Position numbers and translations under genes: made by a program. A stretch of DNA of 36,882 bases from Planctomycetota bacterium (lineage in GTDB: Bacteria > Planctomycetota > JAJSAM01 > JAJVHW01): the NCBI GenBank assembly GCA_022072415.1, contig JAJVHW010000083.1, positions 1-36,882 of the forward strand. The letters are read 5' to 3'. Below the pieces are notes generated by a model, which made no database searches, had not been told where the DNA came from, and was given only the letters and a program-made list of their open reading frames with translations. Shown here one piece after another: positions 1 to 10,000 of the stretch; the stretch's first letter is position 1; each line of letters opens with the position of its first letter.

Positions 1-106
1 CCGACGACGCGACGGCTGCCGCCGCGACGCACGCCGCGAGCGCCGCGCGGCTCGCGATCCCTGCGCGGCGCGCGGTGCGCCGCCGGCAACTGCGTTCTCC
101 GGACAT
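1..106 (-). CDS. Secreted protein, N-terminal fragment (runs off window)
   Basis: Only the first 35 codons are in the window; the gene continues past base 1. The ATG is at 106-104, and a GGAGG sits about eight bases upstream of it on the minus strand (116-120), a strong Shine-Dalgarno that fixes the start. The peptide begins MSGERSCRRRTARRAG and then turns alanine-rich and hydrophobic (ASRAALAACVAAAAVASS). This looks like a Sec signal peptide with a strongly basic n-region; the Arg run is not a proper twin-arginine motif. Nothing can be said of the mature protein. It is transcribed divergently from the sigma factor at 549. Confidence 0.5.
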   Translation of the reverse strand, partial: MSGERSCRRRTARRAGIASRAALAACVAAAAVASS

Positions 107-162
107 GAGTCGGCCTCCGCCGCTCCGTCCTCCCGCAGGGGAGACGCGCGAGACCCCCCGAA

Positions 163-202
163 CGTCACCGGGGGATTCCGGATTCCGGAGATTCCGGTGA
201 CG
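163..202. repeat. Inverted repeat enclosing three GATTCCGG copies
   Basis: CGTCACCGG (163-171) and CCGGTGACG (194-202) are perfect 9-bp inverted arms. Between and partly within them GATTCCGG occurs three times, at 174-181, 181-188 and 190-197. The block lies in the divergent space between the minus-strand gene starting at 106 and the sigma factor. It could be an operator cluster or a hairpin in the leader of the minus-strand gene. GATTCCG also occurs at 15560-15566 and 15610-15616, in another divergent promoter region. Confidence 0.45.
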
Positions 203-263
203 CCGGCAGGCGCGGCGCGGAGGTAAGGCGTCGTCCCGAAACAAGTGGCACACTTCGCCGCGA

Positions 264-350
264 TGCAGCGAGCCGGCTGCAAGGCGGGCGAGCGGCGCCA
301 ACTCAACGGAGAGAGTTGCGGCGCGAGCCCAACGCAGCAGACGGCCGTTG
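264..350. repeat. Successive short hairpins inside the MITE-like element
   Basis: Three dyads follow one another: TGCAGC/GCTGCA (264-269 and 276-281), GCGCC-AACTC against GAGTT-GC-GGCGC with a two-base bulge (295-304 and 313-324), and CAACG/CGTTG (330-334 and 346-350). They form the left interior of the 227-461 element. In such GC-rich sequence short hairpins arise easily, so only the series as a whole is notable. Confidence 0.35.
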
Positions 351-369
351 CATCGCGGCAGCTTGCTGG

Positions 370-429
370 CATGCGGGTTGCGTACTGTTCGTGCGGGGTT
401 CTCCCGCGACGGAGATCGCAACCCGCATG
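370..429. repeat. 13-bp perfect subterminal inverted repeat
   Basis: CATGCGGGTTGCG (370-382) and CGCAACCCGCATG (417-429) are perfectly complementary. An inner hairpin GCGGG/CCCGC (393-397 and 403-407) lies in the 34-base loop. The right arm stops one base before the right terminal repeat of the 227-461 element, so this is a subterminal hairpin of that element. Confidence 0.55.
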
Positions 430-548
430 ACGAAGTGTGTCAGTTGTTTCGGGACGACGCCTAAGATCGGCGGGGCGCGTCGTGCGGGATGCGCCCCTCC
501 ACCTACGACGCGCCGGCTCGCGCATGCGGGTCCGGCCGTCCACGAATC

Positions 549-1139
549 ATGGACGACACGATCCAGCCTCCGACGAACGGGCCCGACCGCCTCGGCACGA
601 CCGACCGCATCCTGTCCGAGGAGTCGTTCCTCCGGCGTCTCGCGCGGCGCCTGGTCCGACGCGACGCGGACGCCGACGATCTCGTGCAGGAGACGATGCT
701 CCGCGCCTACGCCGCCCGCAGCCGCTTCCGGACGGGCACGTCGATGCGCGCGTGGCTGGCGACGATCCTCCGCCGCATCTTCCTGACCGCGTCGATCACC
801 GAACGCCGTCGGCGCACGCGCCCGGTGACGGACGTGCTCCCGAACCCCGCCACCGACGAGGTCGGGCCGCTCGACCGGCCGACCGGTCCGGACTGGGACC
901 CGGCACGCGGCGCCGCGGCCGACATCCGCGACCACATGGGCGACCGCCTGCACAAGGCGTACACGGAACTCCCGGACTCGTTCCGCCAGCCGTTCGTGCT
1001 CTTCGCGCTCGACGGGCTCTCCTACGCGGAGATCGCGGCGCGCCTGCGCATCCCGGTGGGCACGGTGATGAGCCGCATCCACCGCGCGCGGACGAAACTC
1101 CGCGAGGGCGCGCTCTCGTCCACGACGTCGGAAGTCTGA
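549..1139 (+). CDS. RNA polymerase sigma factor, ECF / sigma-70 family
   Basis: A 196-residue sigma factor that would direct RNA polymerase to a specific promoter set. Region 2 lies around residues 15-75 and carries the typical DADDLVQETMLRAY helix. Region 4 lies around 140-188, with the helix-turn-helix YAEIAARLRIPVGTVMSRIHRAR from residue 159. The linker between them is Pro/Arg-rich. The C-terminus after region 4 is short, so there is no obvious extra regulatory domain. The start is uncertain: an in-frame ATG at 489 would add 20 residues of low-complexity sequence, and neither start has a clear Shine-Dalgarno. A TAAGAT hexamer at 462-467 could be its -10. No anti-sigma factor is adjacent on the plus strand; FtsH converges on it with only 3 bases between the stops. 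Confidence 0.85.
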   Translation: MDDTIQPPTNGPDRLGTTDRILSEESFLRRLARRLVRRDADADDLVQETMLRAYAARSRFRTGTSMRAWLATILRRIFLTASITERRRRTRPVTDVLPNPATDEVGPLDRPTGPDWDPARGAAADIRDHMGDRLHKAYTELPDSFRQPFVLFALDGLSYAEIAARLRIPVGTVMSRIHRARTKLREGALSSTTSEV

Positions 1140-1142
1140 AGC

Positions 1143-1148
<6 letters not shown>
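1134..1148. terminator. Compact dyad spanning two convergent stop codons
   Basis: GTCTGA (1134-1139), a 3-base loop and TCAGAC (1143-1148) form a perfect 6-bp dyad containing the TGA stop of the sigma gene and, on the other strand, the TGA stop of ftsH. There is no T-tract, so a role in two-way termination is only a possibility. Confidence 0.25.
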
Positions 1149-3061
<1,913 letters not shown>

Positions 3062-3065
<4 letters not shown>

Positions 3066-3568
3066 GACGTCGGTCCTCCGGAGGGCTGGGCGTGTCCGCG
3101 CTCGGCCAGACGCTGCTCGCGCCGGCGCTTCGCGGCGTCGAACCGGCGGAGCTCCGCCGGCGTGACGGGCACGACGGGAGGCACGGGGCAGGGCTTCCCG
3201 TCCTCGCCGAGCGCCACGAAGGTGAAGTACGCCGACGCGGTGTGGCGGCGGGTGCCGGTCCGCGCGTCCTCGGCCATGCAGAGGACGCCGACCTCGAGCG
3301 AGGTGCGCCCGGCGAAGTTCACCGAAGCGAAGAGCTGCATCACCTCGCCCACGTGCACCGGCGACTCGAAGTCGATCCGGTCCACGGACGCGGTCACGCA
3401 GACGCGCCCCGCGTGGCGCTGCGCGCAGATCGCGGCGCAGATGTCCATGTGGTGCATCACGACGCCGCCGAGCGCGTTCCCGAGCACGTTCGCGTCGTGC
3501 GGGAGGACGAGCTGGATCATCTCGCACTGCGAGGCGGAGACGGGCTTGGGGAGGGGGTGCGCGGTCAT
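3062..3568 (-). CDS. Acyl-CoA thioesterase, hot-dog fold (YciA/BACH type)
   Basis: A 168-residue single hot-dog domain that should hydrolyse acyl-CoA to free acid and CoA in the cytoplasm. The helix region NALGGVVMHHMDICAA (from residue 31) matches the YciA/Acot7 signature, with Asp42 in the place of the usual catalytic acid. The strands FESPVHVGEVMQLFASVNFAGRTSLEVGV and the end YFTFVALGEDGKPCPVPPV are typical. A basic tail of about 30 residues follows. The start at 3568 puts the first residues where family members begin; its ribosome site is weak (GGAAG directly before ATG). The stop overlaps the ftsH start by one-codon phase shift, so the two genes are probably translationally coupled. The substrate range cannot be read from sequence. 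Confidence 0.88.
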
Positions 3569-3580
3569 CTTCCGGTGGAT

Positions 3581-3606
3581 ACGGACGGGGCGCCGCCCGC
3601 GTCCGT
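3581..3606. repeat. Hairpin in divergent thioesterase/TPR intergenic region
   Basis: ACGGAC (3581-3586) pairs with GTCCGT (3601-3606) and GGGC (3588-3591) with GCCC (3595-3598), giving a layered stem 13 bases upstream of the thioesterase start. It would lie in that gene's leader if transcription begins further upstream. Confidence 0.3.
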
Positions 3607-3660
3607 CCGAACGGTAGCCAATCGGCGGGAGCCGCGAAGGAATGACCCCCGGCCCGAGCG

Positions 3661-3688
3661 TTGCAGAGGAAGGCGGGTCGAGTACGCT
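3661..3688 (+). promoter_or_regulatory. Predicted promoter of the TPR gene
   Basis: TTGCAG (3661-3666), a 16-base spacer and TACGCT (3683-3688) resemble -35 and -10 hexamers. The -10 is the loop of a perfect dyad GTCGAG/CTCGAC (3677-3682 and 3687-3692), which could be an operator. Confidence 0.4.
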
Positions 3689-3720
3689 CGACGGCTGCGC
3701 GACCTCCCCAAGGAGCAGAC

Positions 3721-5217
3721 ATGTCCTCCCCGAAGTCCACGCTGACATCCACGATGGCGGCCACGCTCGCCGCGGCCCTCCTCGCCGTGCTCGCCTCCCC
3801 CGCCCGCGCGGGGGACCTCGAGGACGCCCGGGCCCTCCAGTCGAAGCGGAGCTGGGAGGCCGCGGCCGCGAAGTACGAGAAGCTCGCCGAGGCCGACCCG
3901 GCGAACGCCGCGGCGGCGCTCGGCTGGGCGGAGTGCCTGATCGCCCTCGGGAAGTACGAGCTCGCGGCGCGGAAGGTCGGCGGCGCCTTCGACGCGAACC
4001 CGGCCGACGCGTCGCTCCGGCTCGTCCGCGCGCGGGCCTGGTACCTCTCCGGGCTCCAGGTGGAACGGGAGGGCGGCGACGGCTCGACGATCCTCGGGAA
4101 CATGTCCGAGGCCGTCCGCTGGTCGAGGAAGGCGATCGAGATCGACCCGGCGAACTCCGCGGCGAAGGTGCTCTGCGCCCAGGCGCTCCTCTACAAGAAC
4201 CAGGGTGAGCTCAAGGAGACGATGGACCTCCTCAACGAGGTCGTCGCGAAGGACCCGAAGTGCTTCGACGCGCACTTCGAGCTCGGCCAGATCGCGTTCA
4301 ACGCCGGGCGCCGCGACCGGACGCAGTTCGTCGCCGCGGAGAAGCACTTCCGCGACGCGTTCACCGTGGACCCGACGAGCGGCGCCGCGCTGCTCCGCGC
4401 CACGTGGTCGAAGCAGTGGCAGGGGAAGGCCCCCGCGGCCGAGCTGATCGACGACTACCTCGCCGCGGGGAAGCTCCTCCCCGAGGACACGGGCGCGCTC
4501 ACCGCGATCTTCAAGCTCCGGAAGTCGAAGGGCTGCGAGGACAAGGCGGTCGCCGCGCTGGCGGCACTCCAGTCCGTGAACAAGCGCGCGAAGACGTACG
4601 CCTGCACCGCGGAGGCCGAGCGCCTCGCGGCGGGCGGGAAGGGCGGTCCGGCCGTCGACAAGGCGGTCGAGGGCGTCAAGGCGTGGGGCGAGGGCGACAT
4701 CGCGAACGAGCTGAACGTCATCCTCGCGGACATCGCCTGGAACCCGGGCACGCGGATCGACGGGAAGGAGCGCGACCTCCTCGGCGAGGCCATGTGGAAG
4801 GCCTGGCCGAACCGCGTCGAGAACCCGAGCAACGCGGGCGTCTGGTGGCGCGACATCGGGAAGGACGCGAAGCGCGCCGTCACGTGGTACCTCCGCGCGG
4901 CGGAGGCCGCCCCCGAGAGCCCGCAGGTGCTGAACGACACGGGCGTCGTCTACGACTACAACCTCGGCGAGCCGGAGAAGGCCGAGCCGTGGTACCGGAA
5001 GGCCATCGAGAAGGCGCAGGAGCAGGGGCTCGAGCCGTCGAACGACGCGAAGGACGTCGAGGGCATGGGCTACCGCGACGCGCTGAACAACCTCGGGAAG
5101 CTGCTCTTCGTGCAGAAGCGCTGGAAGGACCTGAAGGCGCACGCGGAGTCCGCGCCCGACGGCTTCCCCGCAGCGGCCGGCTGGCTGCGCGCCGCCGACG
5201 AGCACCTGAAGAACTAG
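3721..5217 (+). CDS. Secreted TPR-repeat protein
   Basis: A 498-residue protein with a Sec signal peptide (residues 1-30, cleavage after ASPARA). The mature part is mostly tetratricopeptide helices: AAAKYEKLAEADPANAAA, AVRWSRKAIEIDPANSAAK and MDLLNEVVAKDPKCFDAHF near the N-terminus, and further repeats near the C-terminus (AEPWYRKAIEKAQEQG). Between them is a stretch without clear repeats that includes a Trp-rich part (WWRDIGKDAKRAVTWYLRAAE). It is probably a periplasmic scaffold for protein-protein contacts; no enzyme domain is seen. AAGGAG five bases before the ATG fixes the start; an in-frame start 20 codons earlier lacks this. The cyclophilin gene follows after 23 bases. Confidence 0.85.
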   Translation: MSSPKSTLTSTMAATLAAALLAVLASPARAGDLEDARALQSKRSWEAAAAKYEKLAEADPANAAAALGWAECLIALGKYELAARKVGGAFDANPADASLRLVRARAWYLSGLQVEREGGDGSTILGNMSEAVRWSRKAIEIDPANSAAKVLCAQALLYKNQGELKETMDLLNEVVAKDPKCFDAHFELGQIAFNAGRRDRTQFVAAEKHFRDAFTVDPTSGAALLRATWSKQWQGKAPAAELIDDYLAAGKLLPEDTGALTAIFKLRKSKGCEDKAVAALAALQSVNKRAKTYACTAEAERLAAGGKGGPAVDKAVEGVKAWGEGDIANELNVILADIAWNPGTRIDGKERDLLGEAMWKAWPNRVENPSNAGVWWRDIGKDAKRAVTWYLRAAEAAPESPQVLNDTGVVYDYNLGEPEKAEPWYRKAIEKAQEQGLEPSNDAKDVEGMGYRDALNNLGKLLFVQKRWKDLKAHAESAPDGFPAAAGWLRAADEHLKN

Positions 5218-5240
5218 CGCCGCCCGGAACAGGAGGACCG

Positions 5241-6287
5241 ATGTCCGCATCGATTCGAGTCGGATTCGCCGCGCTTCTGCTGCTTGCGCCCGCCGGAGCG
5301 GGGTGCAGCGCGGAGCCCGCGCCGAAGGGCGGCGGCGCCCCCGCGCGGAACGAGGCCGGCGACGACGGGTTCCGTCCCGACCCCGTCCCGGCCGCGGGGG
5401 ACATCCGCTTCACGGTGACGCCCGCCGCGGCGTCGGTGCCCCTCGGCGGGAACATCACGTTCCGCTGCAAGGTCGAGAACACGGGCAAGGTGAAGGCGCG
5501 CGTCAACACGCCGCGGCTCTCCGCCGACTCGGTGGCGTTCCGAGTGCGCTGGAACGGCGCCGCGCAGCCGGTCTGGGTGGACCGCCGGGTCGTGAAGGAG
5601 TCGAGCACGGGGTTCCGTCCCGTGCCGCCGGTGGTCTCGGAGCTCGCCCCGGGCGGCGCGGTCGAGACGGACATCCCGCTCGTCGCAGTGATGTCGGGGA
5701 AGCTCACGTTCTCCCCGGTCTACACGTACCAGGGCGCGCCGCAGCCCCTCTCGGCCGCGCCGGTCGAGATCGACGTGACGCCGGACGGCGACAGGACGAA
5801 GCTCGGCCTCCGCATCGAGACGTCGAAGGGCGCGATCGAGGCGCTGCTCCGCCCGGACCTCGCCTACAACTCCGTCACGCACGTCGCGGAGCTCGCGTCG
5901 CGCGGGTTCTACGACGGCTCGTCGATGCACCGGATGATCCAGGGCTTCATGGCGCAGGGCGGCTCGCCGAAGGGCGAGGAGGGCTGGGGCGGCCCGGGGT
6001 GGCACCTCCGCCGCGAACTGCACGGGAAGCTCAGGCACGAGCGCGGCACGTTCTCGATGGCGCGCCTCGGGCAGCCCGCCGACTCCGCGGGGTCGCAGTT
6101 CTACGTGTGCTTCGCGAAGGCGCAGAACCTCGACTCGGGGTACACGACCTTCGGCACGATGATCTCCGGCGAGGAGACGCTCCAGGCGCTCGAGAAGATC
6201 GCCGCGCCGCCGGACGACCCGACGGGTCAGGGCACGCCGAGGGAGGCGGTGACGATCGTGAAGGCGTCGCTGTTCACCACGAAGTGA
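5241..6287 (+). CDS. Peptidyl-prolyl isomerase (cyclophilin) lipoprotein
   Basis: A 348-residue exported protein. The signal peptide ends at Cys22 (PAGAGC), a plausible but imperfect lipobox. Residues about 50-180 form a beta-rich domain resembling an Ig-like or NEW-type fold (VPLGGNITFRCKVENTGKV); its function is unknown. Residues about 190-345 are a cyclophilin domain, which isomerises Xaa-Pro bonds: MHRMIQGFMAQGG (from residue 229, with Arg231) corresponds to the FHRVIPGFMIQGG active-site segment, and SAGSQFYVCF to the second conserved block. It would act in the periplasm on folding proteins. AGGAGG four bases before the ATG supports the start. Its TGA overlaps the GTG of the SDR gene (GTGA). 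Confidence 0.9.
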   Translation: MSASIRVGFAALLLLAPAGAGCSAEPAPKGGGAPARNEAGDDGFRPDPVPAAGDIRFTVTPAAASVPLGGNITFRCKVENTGKVKARVNTPRLSADSVAFRVRWNGAAQPVWVDRRVVKESSTGFRPVPPVVSELAPGGAVETDIPLVAVMSGKLTFSPVYTYQGAPQPLSAAPVEIDVTPDGDRTKLGLRIETSKGAIEALLRPDLAYNSVTHVAELASRGFYDGSSMHRMIQGFMAQGGSPKGEEGWGGPGWHLRRELHGKLRHERGTFSMARLGQPADSAGSQFYVCFAKAQNLDSGYTTFGTMISGEETLQALEKIAAPPDDPTGQGTPREAVTIVKASLFTTK

Positions 6288-7045
6288 GCGCGGCACGCCT
6301 CGACGGGAAGGTCGTCCTCGTCACCGGCGGCTCCTCCGGGATCGGCCGGCACATCGCGAAGACGTTCGCCGCGGCCGGGGCGCGCGTCGCCGTGATGGCG
6401 CGGCGCGAGGGTCCGCTCGCGGAGGCCGCGCGGGAGACCGGCGCCTTCCCGATCCGCGGCGACGCGGGCGACGAGCGCGACGCCGGGCGCGCGGTGGCCG
6501 CGTGCGCGGCCGAGTTCGGCGGGATCACGACGCTCGTCAATGCCGCGGGCGTGATCGGGAACGGCGGCACGAGGGACACGCCGGCGGCCGAGTGGCGGCG
6601 CATGTTCTCCTGCAACGTCGATTCGGCCGTGTTCATGACCCGGTTCGCGATCCCGTGGCTCGAGAAGGCGGACGGCGCGAGCGTCCTCAACTTCTCCTCC
6701 GTCGCGGGGAACCGCGCCTTCGCGTCGATCACCGCCTACTGCACCGCGAAGGCCGCGGTGGAGATGCTCACGAAGTGCCAGGCGCTCGAGCTCGCGCCGT
6801 CGAAGGTGCGCGTCAACTGCATCGCGCCCGGCGTCATCGTGACGAACCTCCACACGGTCTCCGGTGCGGTCGCGGACTACCCGGCGTTCCTCGAGCGCGG
6901 GAAGGCGACCCACCCGCTCGGCTTCGTCGGCGCCGTCGAGGACAGCTCCGCGCTCGCGCTCTTCCTCTGCTCCGACCAGGCCCGCTGGATCACGGGCGCC
7001 ATCGTCCCCCTCGACGGCGGGCGGGCCCTGATGTCGATGCGGTAG
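6284..7045 (+). CDS. Short-chain dehydrogenase/reductase (SDR)
   Basis: A 253-residue classical SDR, cytoplasmic, oxidising or reducing a hydroxyl/keto group with NAD(P). The cofactor motif is TGGSSGIG (residues 14-21), the NNAG-type motif reads NAAGVIG, and the catalytic set is Ser139, Tyr152 and Lys156 (YCTAK). Two Arg residues after the second strand (VAVMARREG) suggest NADP(H). The C-terminal ITGAIVPLDGG is typical. The start is GTG at 6284, overlapping the previous stop by four bases. No other start precedes the glycine motif at a suitable distance. The substrate is unknown, and its coupling to a periplasmic cyclophilin gives no clue. Confidence 0.92.
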   Translation: MSAARLDGKVVLVTGGSSGIGRHIAKTFAAAGARVAVMARREGPLAEAARETGAFPIRGDAGDERDAGRAVAACAAEFGGITTLVNAAGVIGNGGTRDTPAAEWRRMFSCNVDSAVFMTRFAIPWLEKADGASVLNFSSVAGNRAFASITAYCTAKAAVEMLTKCQALELAPSKVRVNCIAPGVIVTNLHTVSGAVADYPAFLERGKATHPLGFVGAVEDSSALALFLCSDQARWITGAIVPLDGGRALMSMR

Positions 7046-7061
7046 CGCCGCGCCGGAGCGG

Positions 7062-7067
7062 TAGTCT
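7062..7067 (+). promoter_or_regulatory. Candidate -10 element TAGTCT for the tricorn-like gene
   Basis: TAGTCT fits the TAGnCT pattern found before several genes here. It lies 30 bases before the ATG at 7098, leaving room for the GGAG ribosome site at 7088-7091. No good -35 is visible 16-18 bases upstream. Confidence 0.3.
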
Positions 7068-7097
7068 CGTGGGCTTCCGAACCAGACGGAGCCCCGC

Positions 7098-10000
7098 ATG
7101 CACCGCGCCGCACGACGTGTCGCCCTCCGCGCAGCCGCCGCCGCGCTGACGTTCCTCGCGTGGCGCGCCCCGCCCGCCGCGGCCGAACCCGAGGACGCCG
7201 AGTGGATCCGGTGGCCGGCGATCTCGCCCGACGGGAAGGAGGTCGCGTTCACGTGGCGCGGGGACCTCTGGGTCGTCCCCTCGGCCGGCGGCGACGCGCG
7301 GCTCCTGACGACGCACGTCGGCCACGAGCGCTCCGCCGTGTGGTCGCCGGACGGCCGGTTCGTCGCATTCGCGTCGGACCGGCACGGGCAGTTCGACGTG
7401 TTCGTCGTCCCCGCGGTGGGCGGCGAGTCCCGGCGCCTCACGTGGCACTCGGCGCACGACATCCCGTCGTCGTTCACGCCGGACGGCGCGTCGGTGGTCT
7501 TCTCCTCCACGCGGCAGGACGCGCCGGAAGCGCTCCTCTCCTCGCAGTGGCTCCCCGAACTCTGGACCGTCCCCGTGGCCGGCGGACGTCCGCGGCAGCT
7601 CCTCACCACCGCGGCCGAGGCGGCGGTGCCGTCGCCCGACGGCTCGCGCTGGCTCTACCAGGACCGGAAGGCGTACGAGGACGCGTGGCGGAAGCACCAC
7701 ACGTCGTCGGCCGCGCGGGACGTGTGGATGTGGACCCCCGGCACCGGGAGGCACGTGAAGCTCACGGACTTCGCGGGCGAGGACAGGAACCCCGCGTGGC
7801 TCCCGGGCGGGGCGACGTTCGCGTTCCTCTCCGAGCGGGGGTCCTCGTCCTGCTTCAACGTGTGGCGCCAGGAGGCGGCGCCCGGCGCGGCGCCGGTGCA
7901 GGTGTCCCGCCACGCGATGCACCCCGCGCGCTTCCTCACGGCGGCGAAGGACGGCACGCTCTGCTGGTCGTGGCACGGGCAGCTCTGGACGGCGCGCCCG
8001 GGCGCCGAGCCGTCGCGGGTGGCCGTGCGGTGCGCGCCCTCGGACCGGGCGAACCCCGAGTTCACGGACGTGGCGCGCAGCGGCGCGACCGAGATGTGCC
8101 CGTCTCCGAACGGCGACGAGGTGGCGATCGTGGTCCGCGGCGACGTCTACGTGGCGTCGTCGGCCCACGGCACGACGCGGCGGATCACGGCGACTCCGGG
8201 GATGGAGCGGAGCGTGTCGTGGGACCGCGAGGGGAAGGCGCTCTGGTACGCGGCCGAGCGCGGCGGATCGTGGAACGTGTACCGCGCCGCCCCCGCGGCG
8301 GCGGACGCGCGCCTCTGGAACGCCGCGACGATCCGCGAGGAGGCGGTGATCGCGACGGCGGCCGAGGAGTTCCAGCCGGTCGTGTCGCCCGACGGCGCGT
8401 CGGTCGCGTTCCTCCGCGACCGCGACGAGATCTGCGTCCTCGACACCGCCACGCGGCAGGTGAAGGGGCTCGTCCCGGCGTCGCGGAACTACAGCTACGC
8501 CGACGGGGACATCCGCTACTCCTGGTCCCCCGACTCGAAGTGGCTCGCGTTCACGTTCATCGGCCGCGCGCGCTGGATCGACGACCTCGGCGCGGCGGAG
8601 GTCGCGAGCGGGCGCATCGTCAACGTGACCGACTCGGGCTACGAGGAGGGCGTCCCGGAGTGGACGGCCGACGGGCGCGCGCTCCTGTTCGTGTCCGACC
8701 GGCTCGGGCGCCGCGCGCACGGTTCCTGGGGGAGCGACGCCGACGTGTTCGCGCAGCACCTCACGCAGGCCTCGTTCGACCGGAGCCGCCTCTCCCAGGA
8801 GGAGTTCGACCTCCTCCGGAAGGCCGAGGAGAAGGCGAAGGAGGGGCAGCCCTCGGGAGCGACGCCGGCGGCCGCGCCGCGGGTGACGTTCGAGGAGGAG
8901 GGGCGCGAGCGGCGGATCCGCCGCGTCTCGACGATCTCGGCGCCGGTGGGCAACTACGCGTCGTCGCCGGACGGCGAGCTCGTGGTGCTCTTCGCGGAGA
9001 TCGACGGCGAGTGGAGCCTCTGGGGCGTGCGTCCGCGCTCCGGGGAGCAGAAGAAGCTCCTCTCCGTGGACGGCCCGGGAGACGTCTGGTACGCGAAGGA
9101 CGGGAAGTCGCTCTTCGTCCGCACCGGGAGCGGCGCCGTGTTCCGCGCGGAGCTGTCCGGCACGGAGCACGACGGGAACCTCTCCGCGACGCGGAAGGAC
9201 GTGGCCTACGCGGCCGAGGTCTCCGTGGACCTCCGCCTCGAGCGCGAGGGGATCTTCGACCACGCGTGGCGGCAGGCGAAGGCGAAGTTCTACGACCCGA
9301 AGCTCCACGGCGTGGACTGGGAGAGGATGCGCGACGAGTACCGCCGCATGCTCCCCCACGCCGCGAACAACCACGAGTTCGTCGAGATCCTCTCGGAGAT
9401 GCTCGGCGAGCTGAACGCGTCGCACACGGGGGGGCGCTACCGGTTCTCGCCCGCCGACGCGAACCGCACCGCCGGGCTCGGCGTGCTGTGGGACCTCGCG
9501 TGGACCGGCGAGGGCATGCGCGTGGCCGAGGTGCTCGCCGCCGGCCCCGCCGACCGCCCCGGCACGAAGCTCGCGCCGGGCGCGGTGGTGCTCGCGGTGG
9601 ACGGCGTGCCGTTCGCGGCGTCGGAGGACCCCGCGCGTCCGCTCAACCGGAAGGCCGGGAAGACCGTCACGCTGACGATCCGGACGGCGTCGGGGGAGAC
9701 GGTCGAGGAGCGCGCGAAGGCCGTGGACCCGGGCGAGGAGGCCGGACTCCTGCACATGCGCTGGGAGCGGCGCTGCCGCGCCGAGGTGGACCGCCTCTCC
9801 GGCGGGAAGCTCGGGTGGGTCCACGTGGACGGGATGGACGAGGGGAGCTACCGCACGGTGTTCCGCGACGTGCTCGGACGCGAGAGCGACAAGGAGGGCC
9901 TCGTCGTGGACACCCGCTGGAACGGCGGCGGCTGGCTCCACGACGACCTCGTGCGCTTCCTCGGCGGGAAGGACTACCTCTGGTTCGTCCCCCGCGGGAA

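Larger units (their letters stand above)
227..461. mobile_element. MITE-like element with 31-bp terminal inverted repeats
   Basis: The left end (227-257) and right end (431-461) are inverted copies of each other, matching at 29 of 31 positions; the exceptions are 245/443 and 248/440 (a G/T pair). Each end starts GGCGTCGTCCCGAAACAA read inward, and the outermost 18 bases are perfect. TAA flanks both sides in direct orientation (224-226 and 462-464), as a 3-bp target duplication would. The interior has no convincing ORF but is rich in smaller hairpins. Length, ends and flank fit a nonautonomous insertion element; a 3-bp TNA target recalls the IS1031 group of the IS5 family, but that is a guess. 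It ends just before the TAAGAT hexamer that may serve the sigma gene. Confidence 0.65.

Noticed and set aside
174-197. Possible CRISPR-like repeats
   Set aside because: The three 8-base copies are nearly contiguous, with no unique spacers of constant length and no cas genes.
227-461. Large inverted repeat read as a transcription terminator or structured leader RNA
   Set aside because: No gene points into it from either side (flanking genes diverge), and the TAA direct flanks fit insertion better; a leader RNA role is not fully excluded.
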